DNA of 5,609 nt from Chloroflexota bacterium (GCA_025350285.1 JANXYE010000320.1:1-5609), one strand, 5' to 3'; positions 1 through 5,030 are shown, numbered from the stretch's first letter. Program-made: numbers and translations. The notes: a model not told the origin generated them from the sequence alone.

Positions 1-268
1 CGGCCAAGCCAGCGGGGTTCTCGAAGACGAGGTCGGCGGCATCGCCGGCGCGCTGGGGAAAGCGCTCCTTGAGCAAGGTGCGCGCATCCTGGGATTCCGA
101 ACCCGGGAGCGAGAACTCTTTTTCGAAACTGCCGCCGAAGAGGACGGCGGCCGCGATGAAGAGCGCGATCGTCGCGATTCCACCGGCGATGACGCCGCCA
201 CGGCGGCGGTGGGTGAAGCGGGCCCAGCGTTCAAGGAGCGGTTGGCGAGGAGCGGTTCGTGAGGCCAT
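1..268 (-). CDS. MMPL/RND-family membrane transporter, N-terminal fragment
   Basis: The 89 visible residues begin MASRTAPRQPLLERWARFTH and continue off the left edge. A short basic cytoplasmic leader is followed by one strong hydrophobic segment (about residues 25-46), then the periplasmic-side motif SLPGSESQDARTLLKERFP (53-71). This order of a first transmembrane helix and a (S/T)xPGxESQxAxxLLxxxFP stretch is typical of MMPL proteins, which are proton-driven RND-superfamily exporters of lipids, drugs or other hydrophobic compounds. The substrate cannot be told from this fragment. The start is supported by AGGA seven bases upstream of the ATG and by the divergent promoter region. The TetR gene opposite, with paired operators between the two, implies that this exporter is repressed by that regulator. 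The family call is firm; most of the protein, including all other transmembrane helices, lies outside the window. Confidence 0.85.
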   Translation of the reverse strand, partial: MASRTAPRQPLLERWARFTHRRRGGVIAGGIATIALFIAAAVLFGGSFEKEFSLPGSESQDARTLLKERFPQRAGDAADLVFENPAGLA

Positions 269-275
269 AAGAGTA

Positions 276-279
276 TCCT
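276..279 (-). promoter_or_regulatory. Ribosome binding site of the MMPL transporter gene
   Basis: AGGA (in the context CAGGA) lies seven bases upstream of the ATG at 268 on the minus strand. It is a modest Shine-Dalgarno match at normal spacing and supports the chosen start. The divergent TetR gene has no comparable site. Confidence 0.55.
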
Positions 280-294
280 GCTCGCTTTGTACGT

Positions 295-316
295 AAACGG
301 AATTGAGGTTCCGTTT
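295..316. promoter_or_regulatory. Operator 1, inverted repeat, likely TetR-family binding site
   Basis: A perfect inverted repeat with 8-bp arms, AAACGGAA and TTCCGTTT, separated by six bases (TTGAGG). Its core CGGAATTGAGGTTCCGT (298-314) matches the second site at 327-343 in 15 of 17 positions in the same orientation. It lies between a divergent transporter and its TetR-type regulator, just downstream of the predicted -10 element of the transporter promoter, so it probably overlaps the transcription start. Palindromes of this size are normal for TetR dimers. The assignment to the adjacent regulator is inferred from position. Confidence 0.75.
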
Positions 317-317
317 T

Positions 318-346
318 ACTGTGAAGCGGAATTCCGGTTCCGTCAA
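318..346 (-). promoter_or_regulatory. Predicted sigma-70-like promoter for the MMPL transporter
   Basis: Read on the minus strand, TTGACG (346-341) is a 5/6 match to a -35 box. It is followed after 17 bases by CACAGT (323-318), a weak -10. Operator 2 fills almost the whole spacer and touches the -35 box, while operator 1 begins two bases past the -10. That arrangement would block RNA polymerase when the repressor is bound. The -35 is good and the -10 poor, so the exact start site is uncertain. Confidence 0.45.
327..343. promoter_or_regulatory. Operator 2, inverted repeat, likely TetR-family binding site
   Basis: CGGAA (327-331) and TTCCG (338-342) flank the six bases TTCCGG, the same layout as operator 1. 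The left part also contains the perfect 10-bp palindrome CGGAATTCCG (327-336), so two overlapping dyads are possible here. The 17-base unit is a direct repeat of 298-314 with a 29-bp period, about three helical turns, so two dimers would sit on roughly the same DNA face. The site overlaps the proposed promoters in both directions, which fits repression of the transporter and autoregulation. Confidence 0.72.
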
Positions 347-360
347 GCACCGTACCAGCG

Positions 361-366
361 TACAGT
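361..366 (+). promoter_or_regulatory. Possible -10 element for the TetR gene (leaderless start)
   Basis: TACAGT ends nine bases before the ATG at 376. No Shine-Dalgarno sequence is visible between 344 and 375. A -35 at the usual distance would be TTCCGT (338-343), a poor match that lies inside operator 2. If this is the -10, transcription would start at or within a few bases of the ATG, giving a leaderless or nearly leaderless mRNA. Confidence 0.35.
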
Positions 367-375
367 TACGCAGAC

Positions 376-996
376 ATGACGCATCCTTCACTGCGAAGCG
401 ACGCCGCCGCCAACCGTGACCGTTTGATGGAAGCGGCGCGCAGCGTCTTCGTGGAACGCGGGTTCGATGCGGAAATGAAGGAGATCGCGGAGCGGGCGGG
501 CGTTGGCGTCGGCACCATCTACCGAAACTTCGCTACGAAGGATGACCTCGTGACGGCCATGCTCGCGGGCTGCCTTGCGGACTCGATGGTCGCGGTCCAG
601 GTGGCTCTGCGGCTCCCGCACCCGCGGGAGCGCATCCTGGCCCTGTTGGCGGCGGGCTGGGAGGCGGCGGAGCGGTTCGGGCCGCTCATTCGGGCGATGA
701 GCGGGCACGCCCCGGACCCTATCGCCGCCCACGAAAACGTAAAGCGCCTGGCGGGCCACGAAAATCTCAAGGAAAACGAGCTGCTCCACCATTCAGCGGG
801 CCTGGTCGGCGCGCTTGTGCAGGCCTTTGAAGATGCGCGTACGGCCGGCGTGGTCCGCCGGGAGATCGACCCGCTCTTCCTCGCCCACTACATGGTCTCG
901 CAATTCCAGGCGTACCTTGGCTTGCGCCAGGTTCACCCCGCCGAACTGGTGAAGGAACGGATGACGGACTTCTTCACGCGGGCGGTGTTCGCGTGA
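376..996 (+). CDS. TetR/AcrR-family transcriptional regulator
   Basis: A 206-residue protein, the usual length for the family. The N-terminal helix-turn-helix domain covers about residues 12-58: NRDRLMEAARSVFVERGF, then the turn, then the recognition helix region GVGVGTIYRNFATKDDL, a near-consensus TetR DNA-binding domain. The rest is the helical ligand-binding and dimerisation domain, too variable to name a ligand. The ATG is chosen because it leaves the normal short leader before the domain; a later start would cut into helix 1. No ribosome binding site is visible, so translation may be leaderless. It is divergent from the MMPL transporter, with two matching inverted repeats in between, so it most likely represses the transporter and itself until an inducer binds. 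The family call is very secure; target and inducer are inferred or unknown. Confidence 0.95.
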   Translation: MTHPSLRSDAAANRDRLMEAARSVFVERGFDAEMKEIAERAGVGVGTIYRNFATKDDLVTAMLAGCLADSMVAVQVALRLPHPRERILALLAAGWEAAERFGPLIRAMSGHAPDPIAAHENVKRLAGHENLKENELLHHSAGLVGALVQAFEDARTAGVVRREIDPLFLAHYMVSQFQAYLGLRQVHPAELVKERMTDFFTRAVFA

Positions 997-1254
997 CTGG
1001 GTCGGGGGCCGAAGCCGGTCCAGCGGCTGACGATCCGGCCTCGGCGGCTCACGATCTGAACATGGCGACAGCAACACGACCCCAAGCTATCGAGACGGCC
1101 GGTTCGGTTCAGCGCGAACGGCTCCTGGCCGAGATCGGCGACATCGACGGGCGACGCACAGTCCACGCCTGCCAGTTCGTTGACGACAGCGAACTCGCTC
1201 TGATCGTTTAACCGACTGTGCTACGTTGCTCGTTCGGGTCCGTGTCGGGGTGCC
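997..1254. other. Intergenic stretch with no convincing gene
   Basis: About 258 bp lie between the TetR stop and the left repeat of the MITE-like element. A GTG-started frame overlapping the TetR stop (993-1211, 72 codons) is open, but it has no family resemblance, no ribosome binding site of its own and weaker third-position GC than its neighbours. A small hairpin is possible, with AGTTCG at 1174-1179 pairing with CGAACT at 1190-1195, but no T-run follows, so it is not a standard terminator. Nothing else was recognised. Confidence 0.5.
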
Positions 1255-1264
1255 CATTCCTTAA
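1255..1264. repeat. Left 10-bp flanking direct repeat (target site duplication)
   Basis: CATTCCTTAA occurs here and again, identical and in the same orientation, at 1483-1492, immediately outside the two ends of the 218-bp element. A 10-bp exact match at precisely these positions is hard to explain by chance and is the signature of transposition. Confidence 0.75.
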
Positions 1265-1482
1265 GGGTGGCCGTCAGATTTGTGCGGAGGCTCAAGCATG
1301 GCACGGAGACAACGAACCGCTCGTTGTCACTCGCGGCCAGGATCGCCGCACCTTGAGCCGGCCGCGTCCCAATCCTGGCCGCGACGGATACGGAGCGGTC
1401 CGTCTCCAGTGAGCCCGCGGCCGGGCGGCCGAGATCCGGTCGAAGGGGTTCCCTTCCCCTGTGCCACAATCTGACGCCCACT
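1265..1482 (+). mobile_element. MITE-like non-autonomous element, copy 1 (intact)
   Basis: A 218-bp non-coding element. The left end reads GGGTGGCCGTCAGATTTG. The right end, read on the other strand, is AGTGGGCGTCAGATTGTG, giving terminal inverted repeats with a perfect 9-bp core (CGTCAGATT, 1272-1280 and 1468-1476). It is bounded by a perfect 10-bp direct repeat. Inside are further inverted repeats: GACAACGA/TCGTTGTC (1308-1315, 1321-1328) and a 13-bp pair TCGCGGCCAGGAT (1331-1343) with its complement at 1372-1384. It encodes no transposase, so it would have been moved in trans by an unidentified one. A second copy lies inverted at about 4798-4992; over the first 79 bases the two match at 67 positions without gaps. 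It lies between the converging ends of the TetR gene and the DinB-like gene. Alternatives are a REP/BIME-type repeat or a structured RNA, but the flanking duplication favours a mobile element. Confidence 0.75.
1331..1384. repeat. 13-bp internal inverted repeat (hairpin) in MITE copy 1
   Basis: TCGCGGCCAGGAT at 1331-1343 is the exact reverse complement of 1372-1384, with a 28-base loop. Outside this stem the two sides still resemble each other as inverted sequences: both carry GGAGAC followed by ACCGCTC. The central part is therefore a long imperfect palindrome. Copy 2 keeps the same stem in slightly decayed form (4869-4882 against 4912-4925). Confidence 0.75.
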
Positions 1483-1492
1483 CATTCCTTAA
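1483..1492. repeat. Right 10-bp flanking direct repeat (target site duplication)
   Basis: CATTCCTTAA, identical to 1255-1264 and directly abutting the right end of the MITE-like element. It lies 43 bp beyond the stop codon of the DinB-like gene, so the insertion hit an intergenic site. Confidence 0.75.
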
Positions 1493-1535
1493 CCCGCCGC
1501 CCCGCCGTCGCGCTGACCCCATCTTCGGGTCCGTG

Positions 1536-1997
1536 CTACTGGAGCGGCCAGCGGGCGCTCGCCTCATAGCTGTGCGCGAGCGCATGGTGGATCCAGACTT
1601 GGGCCACGATTTCGCCTTTCGGCATCTCGTAGCCGCCGAGCGTGACGACCTTCGCCAGGTCCGCTTCGTCCAGCGTCGCGACGAAATCAGCGGAGGCGTT
1701 GTGGCCGTCGATGATCGCCCGGGCGACGTCTTCGCGGCTTTTCTCCTTGAGGCCGTCGATCGCCTTCGTGTTGTTTTCAGAGATGCGCTGTGCGGGCAAT
1801 CCGCTGAGGACGCCACTGTCGAGCATGCCGTAAAGGCCGGATGCCCCGCCCGCAACGGCCGCGACATGACGGAAGGCGTCGCCGCTGGTCCACTGGTGAC
1901 CGAGCTGGTGGTCCCAATCCTGACAGTACGAACTGATTGCGGCGGCACGGGCGCCGGCGAAGCGGATGCCATCGACCAGTTCTTGTTTCGCGATCAT
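1536..1997 (-). CDS. DinB/maleylpyruvate isomerase N-terminal-fold protein
   Basis: A 153-residue protein, the right length for a single DinB-like four-helix bundle. Members are metal-dependent, and several act in thiol (mycothiol, bacillithiol or glutathione) transferase or isomerase reactions; most are uncharacterised. The three-histidine metal site can be placed at H44 (in WTSGDAFRHVAAVAGG, which resembles the W-T-x-x-D-x-x-x-H-x-A pattern of the family) and at H138 and H142 (WIHHALAHSYEA, the C-terminal H-x3-H). No signal peptide or membrane helix is visible, so it should be cytoplasmic. The start is well fixed by AAGGAGA eight bases upstream of the ATG. It lies 84 bp downstream of the M23 gene on the same strand and may be co-transcribed, though a separate -10-like element is present. 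The fold is a fair call from motif and length; substrate and cofactor cannot be inferred. Confidence 0.75.
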   Translation of the reverse strand: MIAKQELVDGIRFAGARAAAISSYCQDWDHQLGHQWTSGDAFRHVAAVAGGASGLYGMLDSGVLSGLPAQRISENNTKAIDGLKEKSREDVARAIIDGHNASADFVATLDEADLAKVVTLGGYEMPKGEIVAQVWIHHALAHSYEASARWPLQ

Positions 1998-2005
1998 CGT
2001 AAGCG

Positions 2006-2012
2006 TCTCCTT
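2006..2012 (-). promoter_or_regulatory. Strong ribosome binding site of the DinB-like gene
   Basis: AAGGAGA on the minus strand, eight bases before the ATG at 1997. It is the best Shine-Dalgarno sequence in the window and decides the start. It contrasts with the apparently leaderless genes elsewhere in the window. Confidence 0.8.
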
Positions 2013-2016
2013 GGAT

Positions 2017-2048
2017 GCCGGCCGCGGTTGGCCGCGAACTCGGCCGGC
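2017..2048 (-). repeat. GC-rich hairpin upstream of the DinB-like gene
   Basis: GCCGGCCG (2017-2024) and CGGCCGGC (2041-2048) form a perfect 8-bp GC-only stem around a 16-base loop. The hairpin lies four bases upstream of the ribosome binding site and inside the 84-bp gap after the M23 gene. There is no following T-run, so it is not a standard terminator; it could protect an mRNA end or influence translation initiation. Such stems also arise by chance in DNA this GC-rich. Confidence 0.4.
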
Positions 2049-2050
2049 CG

Positions 2051-2056
2051 ATTCTA
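2051..2056 (-). promoter_or_regulatory. Possible -10 element for the DinB-like gene
   Basis: On the minus strand TAGAAT matches the -10 consensus at five of six positions, in a stretch that is otherwise GC-rich. No good -35 is seen 16-18 bases upstream. If used, it would give an untranslated leader of roughly 45 bases containing the hairpin at 2017-2048 and the strong ribosome binding site, and would make this gene independent of the M23 gene. Confidence 0.35.
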
Positions 2057-2081
2057 TCCGGTGGTCGCGAATGGCGCGCGC

Positions 2082-3221
2082 TCAGCGGTCGCTGGCCACG
2101 CCGACCCTCACCCGGTAGATGATGCCCGGCTGCGTCTCTAGCTTCACGGTGGCGCCGAGGTTCGCGAAATAGCTGCGCATCGACGACCCGAGTTTGCGCG
2201 GGAAGGGCGTTGGCGATGGGGTCGCGGTGGCGGCGGGAGCCTCGTCCGTGCGAGCCGGGGCCGGCGGCTTCGGGCGGCGGATGACGGCGTGAACTCCGGG
2301 AGCGGTGTCCGCGCATGGGGATGCGTCCCCGGCCGTGAAACCGGCGGAGGCGTGGTCATCGGCGTAGCGCGTTGCCGAACAACGGTAGGCCGTGCCCTCG
2401 TAGTTGCCCTCGTCGGCCATGAACGTCCAGCCGTGTATCTGGCGGCCATCCCAGGCGACGCGCAGTCCGAACGATACGGAGCCGTCGTCGCGCAAGTACG
2501 CGCCCCGGCGCAGGTCGATATGCAGGTGATCGCCGCCTACGCAAACAGCCGTCGCCGTACAGCCAGTGTGGCCGAGGACAGAATCGCGCGTCACCTCGGC
2601 GCCGGCCGCGATGAGGGCGTCATCCTTGGCGAAGTGGGCATAGATCGTCGCCCAGCTCTGGCCGTGGTCGATGACCACACCGTTGCCGAAGCCATAGCCC
2701 AGTTCGCCGGAATAAAGCACGACGCCGTCGGCCATCGGGTGTACGTCCCAGCCACCACCACCGAAGTCGAGTCCAGCGCGGCGTTCGAGGGGCACTTCGT
2801 CGAAGCCGCAGTCGATGCAGATCTGTCCCTTGTCGTCGGCGCCGTGTGGGCCGCCAGTCCACGTGCGGCTCTCCCCGTCTGCCCAGGGGAAGTCGAAGAC
2901 GGGCATTCCATCTTCGACTCGCCGGATTTCGCGCTTCGGTGTTGGGGTTGCCTCGGGCGTAACCGCTTCTGTCGCTGTGGCTGAAGGCGTCGGCGAAGGT
3001 GTCGCCGTGGGTGAAGGCGGCGGCGGCGTTGGCGTAGCGGTCGGTGAGTGGGGGAGCGTTGGCGTGGATGGCTCGGCGCTCGGGCCAGAGGGCACCGGAT
3101 CCGGCCCGTTGGGCACCGGCAGGTCCGCCAGCGCGACACCAAAACCGAGCCCAAACGCGGCAACGACCGGCATCGCGAACAGCGCGCGGGACCATTGGCG
3201 GCGGGCGGAGGGGCCGTGCAT
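2082..3221 (-). CDS. Exported M23-family metallopeptidase with Pro/Thr-rich linker
   Basis: A 379-residue protein. A basic N-terminus is followed by a hydrophobic segment (about residues 13-32), a signal peptide or membrane anchor. Next comes a Pro/Ser/Thr/Ala linker (about 33-97), a LytM/M23 domain (about 104-270) and a C-terminal tail that includes a second short linker (about 318-345). M23 enzymes are zinc endopeptidases that cut peptidoglycan cross-bridges or other extracellular peptides. Visible landmarks are GLDF (D152), MADGVVLYSG, YAHF (H196), VLGHTG and HLHIDLR (H232, H234). The usual H-x3-D first motif is R148-AGL-D152, so the normal first ligand is missing; H126 in WTGGPHG is the likely substitute, as in the M23A (LasA/beta-lytic) layout, but with a 25-residue insert carrying C135 and C138. 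It lies 106 bp downstream of the phosphodiester glycosidase gene on the same strand. The fold is secure; catalytic activity is probable but unproven. The ribosome binding site is weak. Confidence 0.88.
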   Translation of the reverse strand: MHGPSARRQWSRALFAMPVVAAFGLGFGVALADLPVPNGPDPVPSGPSAEPSTPTLPHSPTATPTPPPPSPTATPSPTPSATATEAVTPEATPTPKREIRRVEDGMPVFDFPWADGESRTWTGGPHGADDKGQICIDCGFDEVPLERRAGLDFGGGGWDVHPMADGVVLYSGELGYGFGNGVVIDHGQSWATIYAHFAKDDALIAAGAEVTRDSVLGHTGCTATAVCVGGDHLHIDLRRGAYLRDDGSVSFGLRVAWDGRQIHGWTFMADEGNYEGTAYRCSATRYADDHASAGFTAGDASPCADTAPGVHAVIRRPKPPAPARTDEAPAATATPSPTPFPRKLGSSMRSYFANLGATVKLETQPGIIYRVRVGVASDR

Positions 3222-3268
3222 GGCTTCTCTTGTACCCTTCGGCGGCGCGCGCGGCCAGCATGGGGTGA

Positions 3269-3296
3269 AGCCAAGCTTACGGCGGCGGCCTTGGCT
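3269..3296. repeat. Short inverted repeat between the M23 and glycosidase genes
   Basis: AGCCAAG (3269-3275) and CTTGGCT (3290-3296) form a perfect 7-bp stem with a 14-base loop in the 106-bp gap after the glycosidase stop codon. On the minus strand no T-run follows, so it is a poor match to an intrinsic terminator. It may be an operator or transcript-end structure, or chance. No clear promoter for the M23 gene was recognised in this gap. Confidence 0.35.
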
Positions 3297-3327
3297 ACAG
3301 CCTTCGCGGCCGGTTTCGAAGGTTCTC

Positions 3328-4689
3328 CTACCGGAAGCGGGCTTCGTCCAGTGTGGCGTACATGAAGTCCCGCTCCTGCGTCTTGGACCAGCGCGAGGGC
3401 GAATCGGGCATGGAGTCCATGAAGCGTTCGGGTTTGAGCGAACCGTCGGACTGGGGAAAGTAAAGGCTCGTCAATACGTATGGGTTGTTGATGTCGAGCT
3501 GCATGGCCGTGCAAGCGCCGGCCGCCCAGAGCGCATTGGCGAGCGTTGAAGCACTGAGCGAGTTGCCGGAGGCGACGATCAGGTTGCCGTCCTTCGTCAG
3601 CCCAATGGCGGACCGCCAGGTGATGAACTCGGCCGAGTTGACCTGGACGTAGCCCCAGGTGTCGTTACCTTCCGCTGTGCGTTTGCTCACCTCGCAGTTA
3701 TCGACGAGGAGCACCGCATTCTGGCGCACGGCGGCCATGCTCTCGTCCCATGTGAGCGTTCGGCCCCATTCGCCCATGCGCACCGTCCCGTCCTTCATCA
3801 CGGCGACAGAGGCAAGCCCATTGCGCAGGCCGCGGTAGGTCTTGCCGTCGGCGACCATTCCGAAGCCACCATGGGGACCCTTGAACCCTCCGTTCCAGAC
3901 AACGAGCAGCGACTTCAGATCGTCTGCGGGGATGACGCCCGGGCCTTTGACGCCGAGGTCGCCGCCCGGATCGACGGTCCCGCCGGTCACGTGGAGACGG
4001 ACCCGGCGATGGTCCAGCAGTAGCACGCCAACAAGCGCGTAGGGCCGCGCCTTGTCTGGGCGGATGAACGTCTTGGCCATCAGCGGGTTGGTCGGGGTGG
4101 TACGCGGGAGGCCCGAGGTCGTCCAGACGCCTTCACCCTGCTCGAGGGTGTCGCGCAGGGGACGCGTCTTGGGCAGTTCGATCTCCTTGACCGTGAAGAA
4201 CGATGGGATGTTGAGGGCGCCGGTATGGAGCGGCTTCGAAAGATCGACGAGCACTGTCTTGCCGGGGGCGGACTGGATGAACTGGACGAAGACGCGGCTT
4301 TCGTTGAACGGATCAGTTCGGCCGCCCAGCAGCTTGTACTTGACACGGTCGATGGGATCCTGGACGCGAAAGTACCAGCTCTCGACTTTCGCCGTGTTCT
4401 CGTCGCCAATGACGTTGCGGCTGAAGTCCGCGGCCTGGTCCGCATAGCGATCCTTCTGGGTGTAGGCAGCGCCCATAAGGAGGACGAAGCCGACGGCGAT
4501 GCCAAGCGCGATCCCCCTCCTGGTGAAGCGCTTGCGCGGGATAGGCGGCGCGGGGTAGGCGATGGCTGCCGCCGCTACCGCGAAGTCGGCGTGCAACGAC
4601 GCGAGCGCCGGGCCAGCCTCCAGCGCTATCGTTGTAGTTCGGGCGATAGACGGGATGACGAATCTGCCGAGCGGCAGACGGCGAAGCAT
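3328..4689 (-). CDS. Membrane-anchored phosphodiester glycosidase (NAGPA/DUF2233-like) protein
   Basis: A 453-residue protein. An Ala-rich N-terminal region (about residues 1-57), cytoplasmic if the anchor is type II, precedes RKRFTRRG and a single membrane helix (about 59-76). The rest should be extracytoplasmic: a spacer region (about 80-215) and then the C-terminal domain (about 215-445). Family landmarks are VWNGGFKGPHGGFGMVADGK (N266, H273, M278), the repeated turn GLASVAVMKDGTVRMGEWG, SAIGLTKDGNLIVASGNSLS and AMQLDINN (D399). These match phosphodiester glycosidase family proteins, related to the mammalian enzyme that uncovers mannose-6-phosphate by removing GlcNAc. Bacterial members probably act on phosphodiester-linked sugars of cell-surface or exopolymer glycans; the substrate here is unknown. 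The start follows a GATAAT box by eight bases and has no Shine-Dalgarno sequence, so it may be leaderless. It is the first of three minus-strand genes, followed by the M23 gene, which suggests a shared envelope role. Confidence 0.87.
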   Translation of the reverse strand: MLRRLPLGRFVIPSIARTTTIALEAGPALASLHADFAVAAAAIAYPAPPIPRKRFTRRGIALGIAVGFVLLMGAAYTQKDRYADQAADFSRNVIGDENTAKVESWYFRVQDPIDRVKYKLLGGRTDPFNESRVFVQFIQSAPGKTVLVDLSKPLHTGALNIPSFFTVKEIELPKTRPLRDTLEQGEGVWTTSGLPRTTPTNPLMAKTFIRPDKARPYALVGVLLLDHRRVRLHVTGGTVDPGGDLGVKGPGVIPADDLKSLLVVWNGGFKGPHGGFGMVADGKTYRGLRNGLASVAVMKDGTVRMGEWGRTLTWDESMAAVRQNAVLLVDNCEVSKRTAEGNDTWGYVQVNSAEFITWRSAIGLTKDGNLIVASGNSLSASTLANALWAAGACTAMQLDINNPYVLTSLYFPQSDGSLKPERFMDSMPDSPSRWSKTQERDFMYATLDEARFR

Positions 4690-4697
4690 TGACTCAG

Positions 4698-4727
4698 ATT
4701 ATCCCAGTCACTGGATCGATCAATGAA
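4698..4727 (-). promoter_or_regulatory. Promoter of the phosphodiester glycosidase gene (leaderless type)
   Basis: On the minus strand GATAAT (4703-4698) is a 5/6 match to the -10 box and ends eight bases before the ATG at 4689. TTCATT (4727-4722), 18 bases upstream, is a possible -35. The short inverted repeat CCAGT-C-ACTGG (4704-4714) lies in the spacer and could be an operator half-site pair. There is no ribosome binding site. The spacing from -10 to ATG predicts a transcript beginning at or next to the start codon. Confidence 0.5.
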
Positions 4728-4797
4728 CTTAACGTGAACCATTCGCGCAAGAGCCGAAAGGATGCCCATCGCCGGCCCATTCTACGACCAGGCCTTT

Positions 4798-4992
4798 GCA
4801 CCTGGGCAGGGACCCCGTTCGACCGCTTCTCGGCCGCGGGCTCACTGGAGAGACCGCTCCGTATCCGTCGCGGCTGGGATTGCCGTCCGGGTGCTTCTTG
4901 ATTCGCGATGCCAATCCTGGCCGCGAGGGAGAACGAGCGGTTTGTTATCTCCGTGCCAAGCTCGAGTCGCTGCGAAAATCTGACGCCCACCC
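4798..4992 (-). mobile_element. MITE-like element, copy 2 (inverted, one end lost)
   Basis: Read on the minus strand from 4992, this begins GGGTGGGCGTCAGATTT and aligns without gaps to copy 1 for 79 bases (4992-4914 against 1265-1343; 67 identical by hand count). After a divergent loop, a second block on the far side of the internal stem aligns again. It includes 22 identical bases around CGGATACGGAGCGGTC and then the AGTGAGCCCGCGGCCG stretch. Similarity fades near 4798, and the expected second terminal repeat is not recognisable. No flanking duplication was found at 4993 onward. It is therefore an older or truncated copy. It lies in the divergent region between the glycosidase and DUF1786 genes and fills most of that space without reaching either predicted -10 box. 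Confidence 0.72.
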
Positions 4993-5030
4993 AGCGCGCC
5001 GGGCAGGACATCCATGCCCGTGCGGAGCGC

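Noticed and set aside
993..1211. 72-codon GTG-started frame overlapping the TetR stop by GTGA
   Set aside because: The overlap resembles translational coupling, but the peptide matches no family I know, third-position GC is lower than in the neighbouring genes, and no ribosome binding site is evident.
1444..1460. AGGGG...CCCCT hairpin as an intrinsic terminator for the TetR or DinB-like gene
   Set aside because: No T-run follows on either strand, and the stem is part of the MITE-like element; a terminator role cannot be claimed.
1292..1972. 226-codon minus-strand open frame
   Set aside because: An out-of-frame shadow of the DinB-like gene that runs on into the MITE; Ser/Arg/Thr-rich low-complexity translation with no recognisable domain.
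1461..2141. 226-codon plus-strand open frame
   Set aside because: It is antisense to the DinB-like gene, which has metal-site motifs and a strong ribosome binding site. Long antisense frames are expected at this GC content.
2289..2984. 231-codon plus-strand frame
   Set aside because: It is antisense to the M23 domain, where all the catalytic motifs lie, and has no domain of its own.
2933..3130. Repetitive GC-rich stretch resembling a minisatellite
   Set aside because: It is the coding sequence of the Pro/Thr/Ser-rich linker of the M23 protein; the repetition follows the codons of that linker and is not an independent repeat.
2591..3514. 307-codon minus-strand frame spanning the M23 and glycosidase genes
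   Set aside because: It overlaps two well-supported genes in another frame and translates to Arg/Pro-rich low-complexity sequence.
1265..4992. Composite transposon carrying the three central genes
   Set aside because: The two elements are non-coding, copy 2 has lost one end, they differ by about 15% over the best block, and no duplication flanks the whole 3.7-kb segment. Only copy 1 has its own duplication, which argues for independent insertion.
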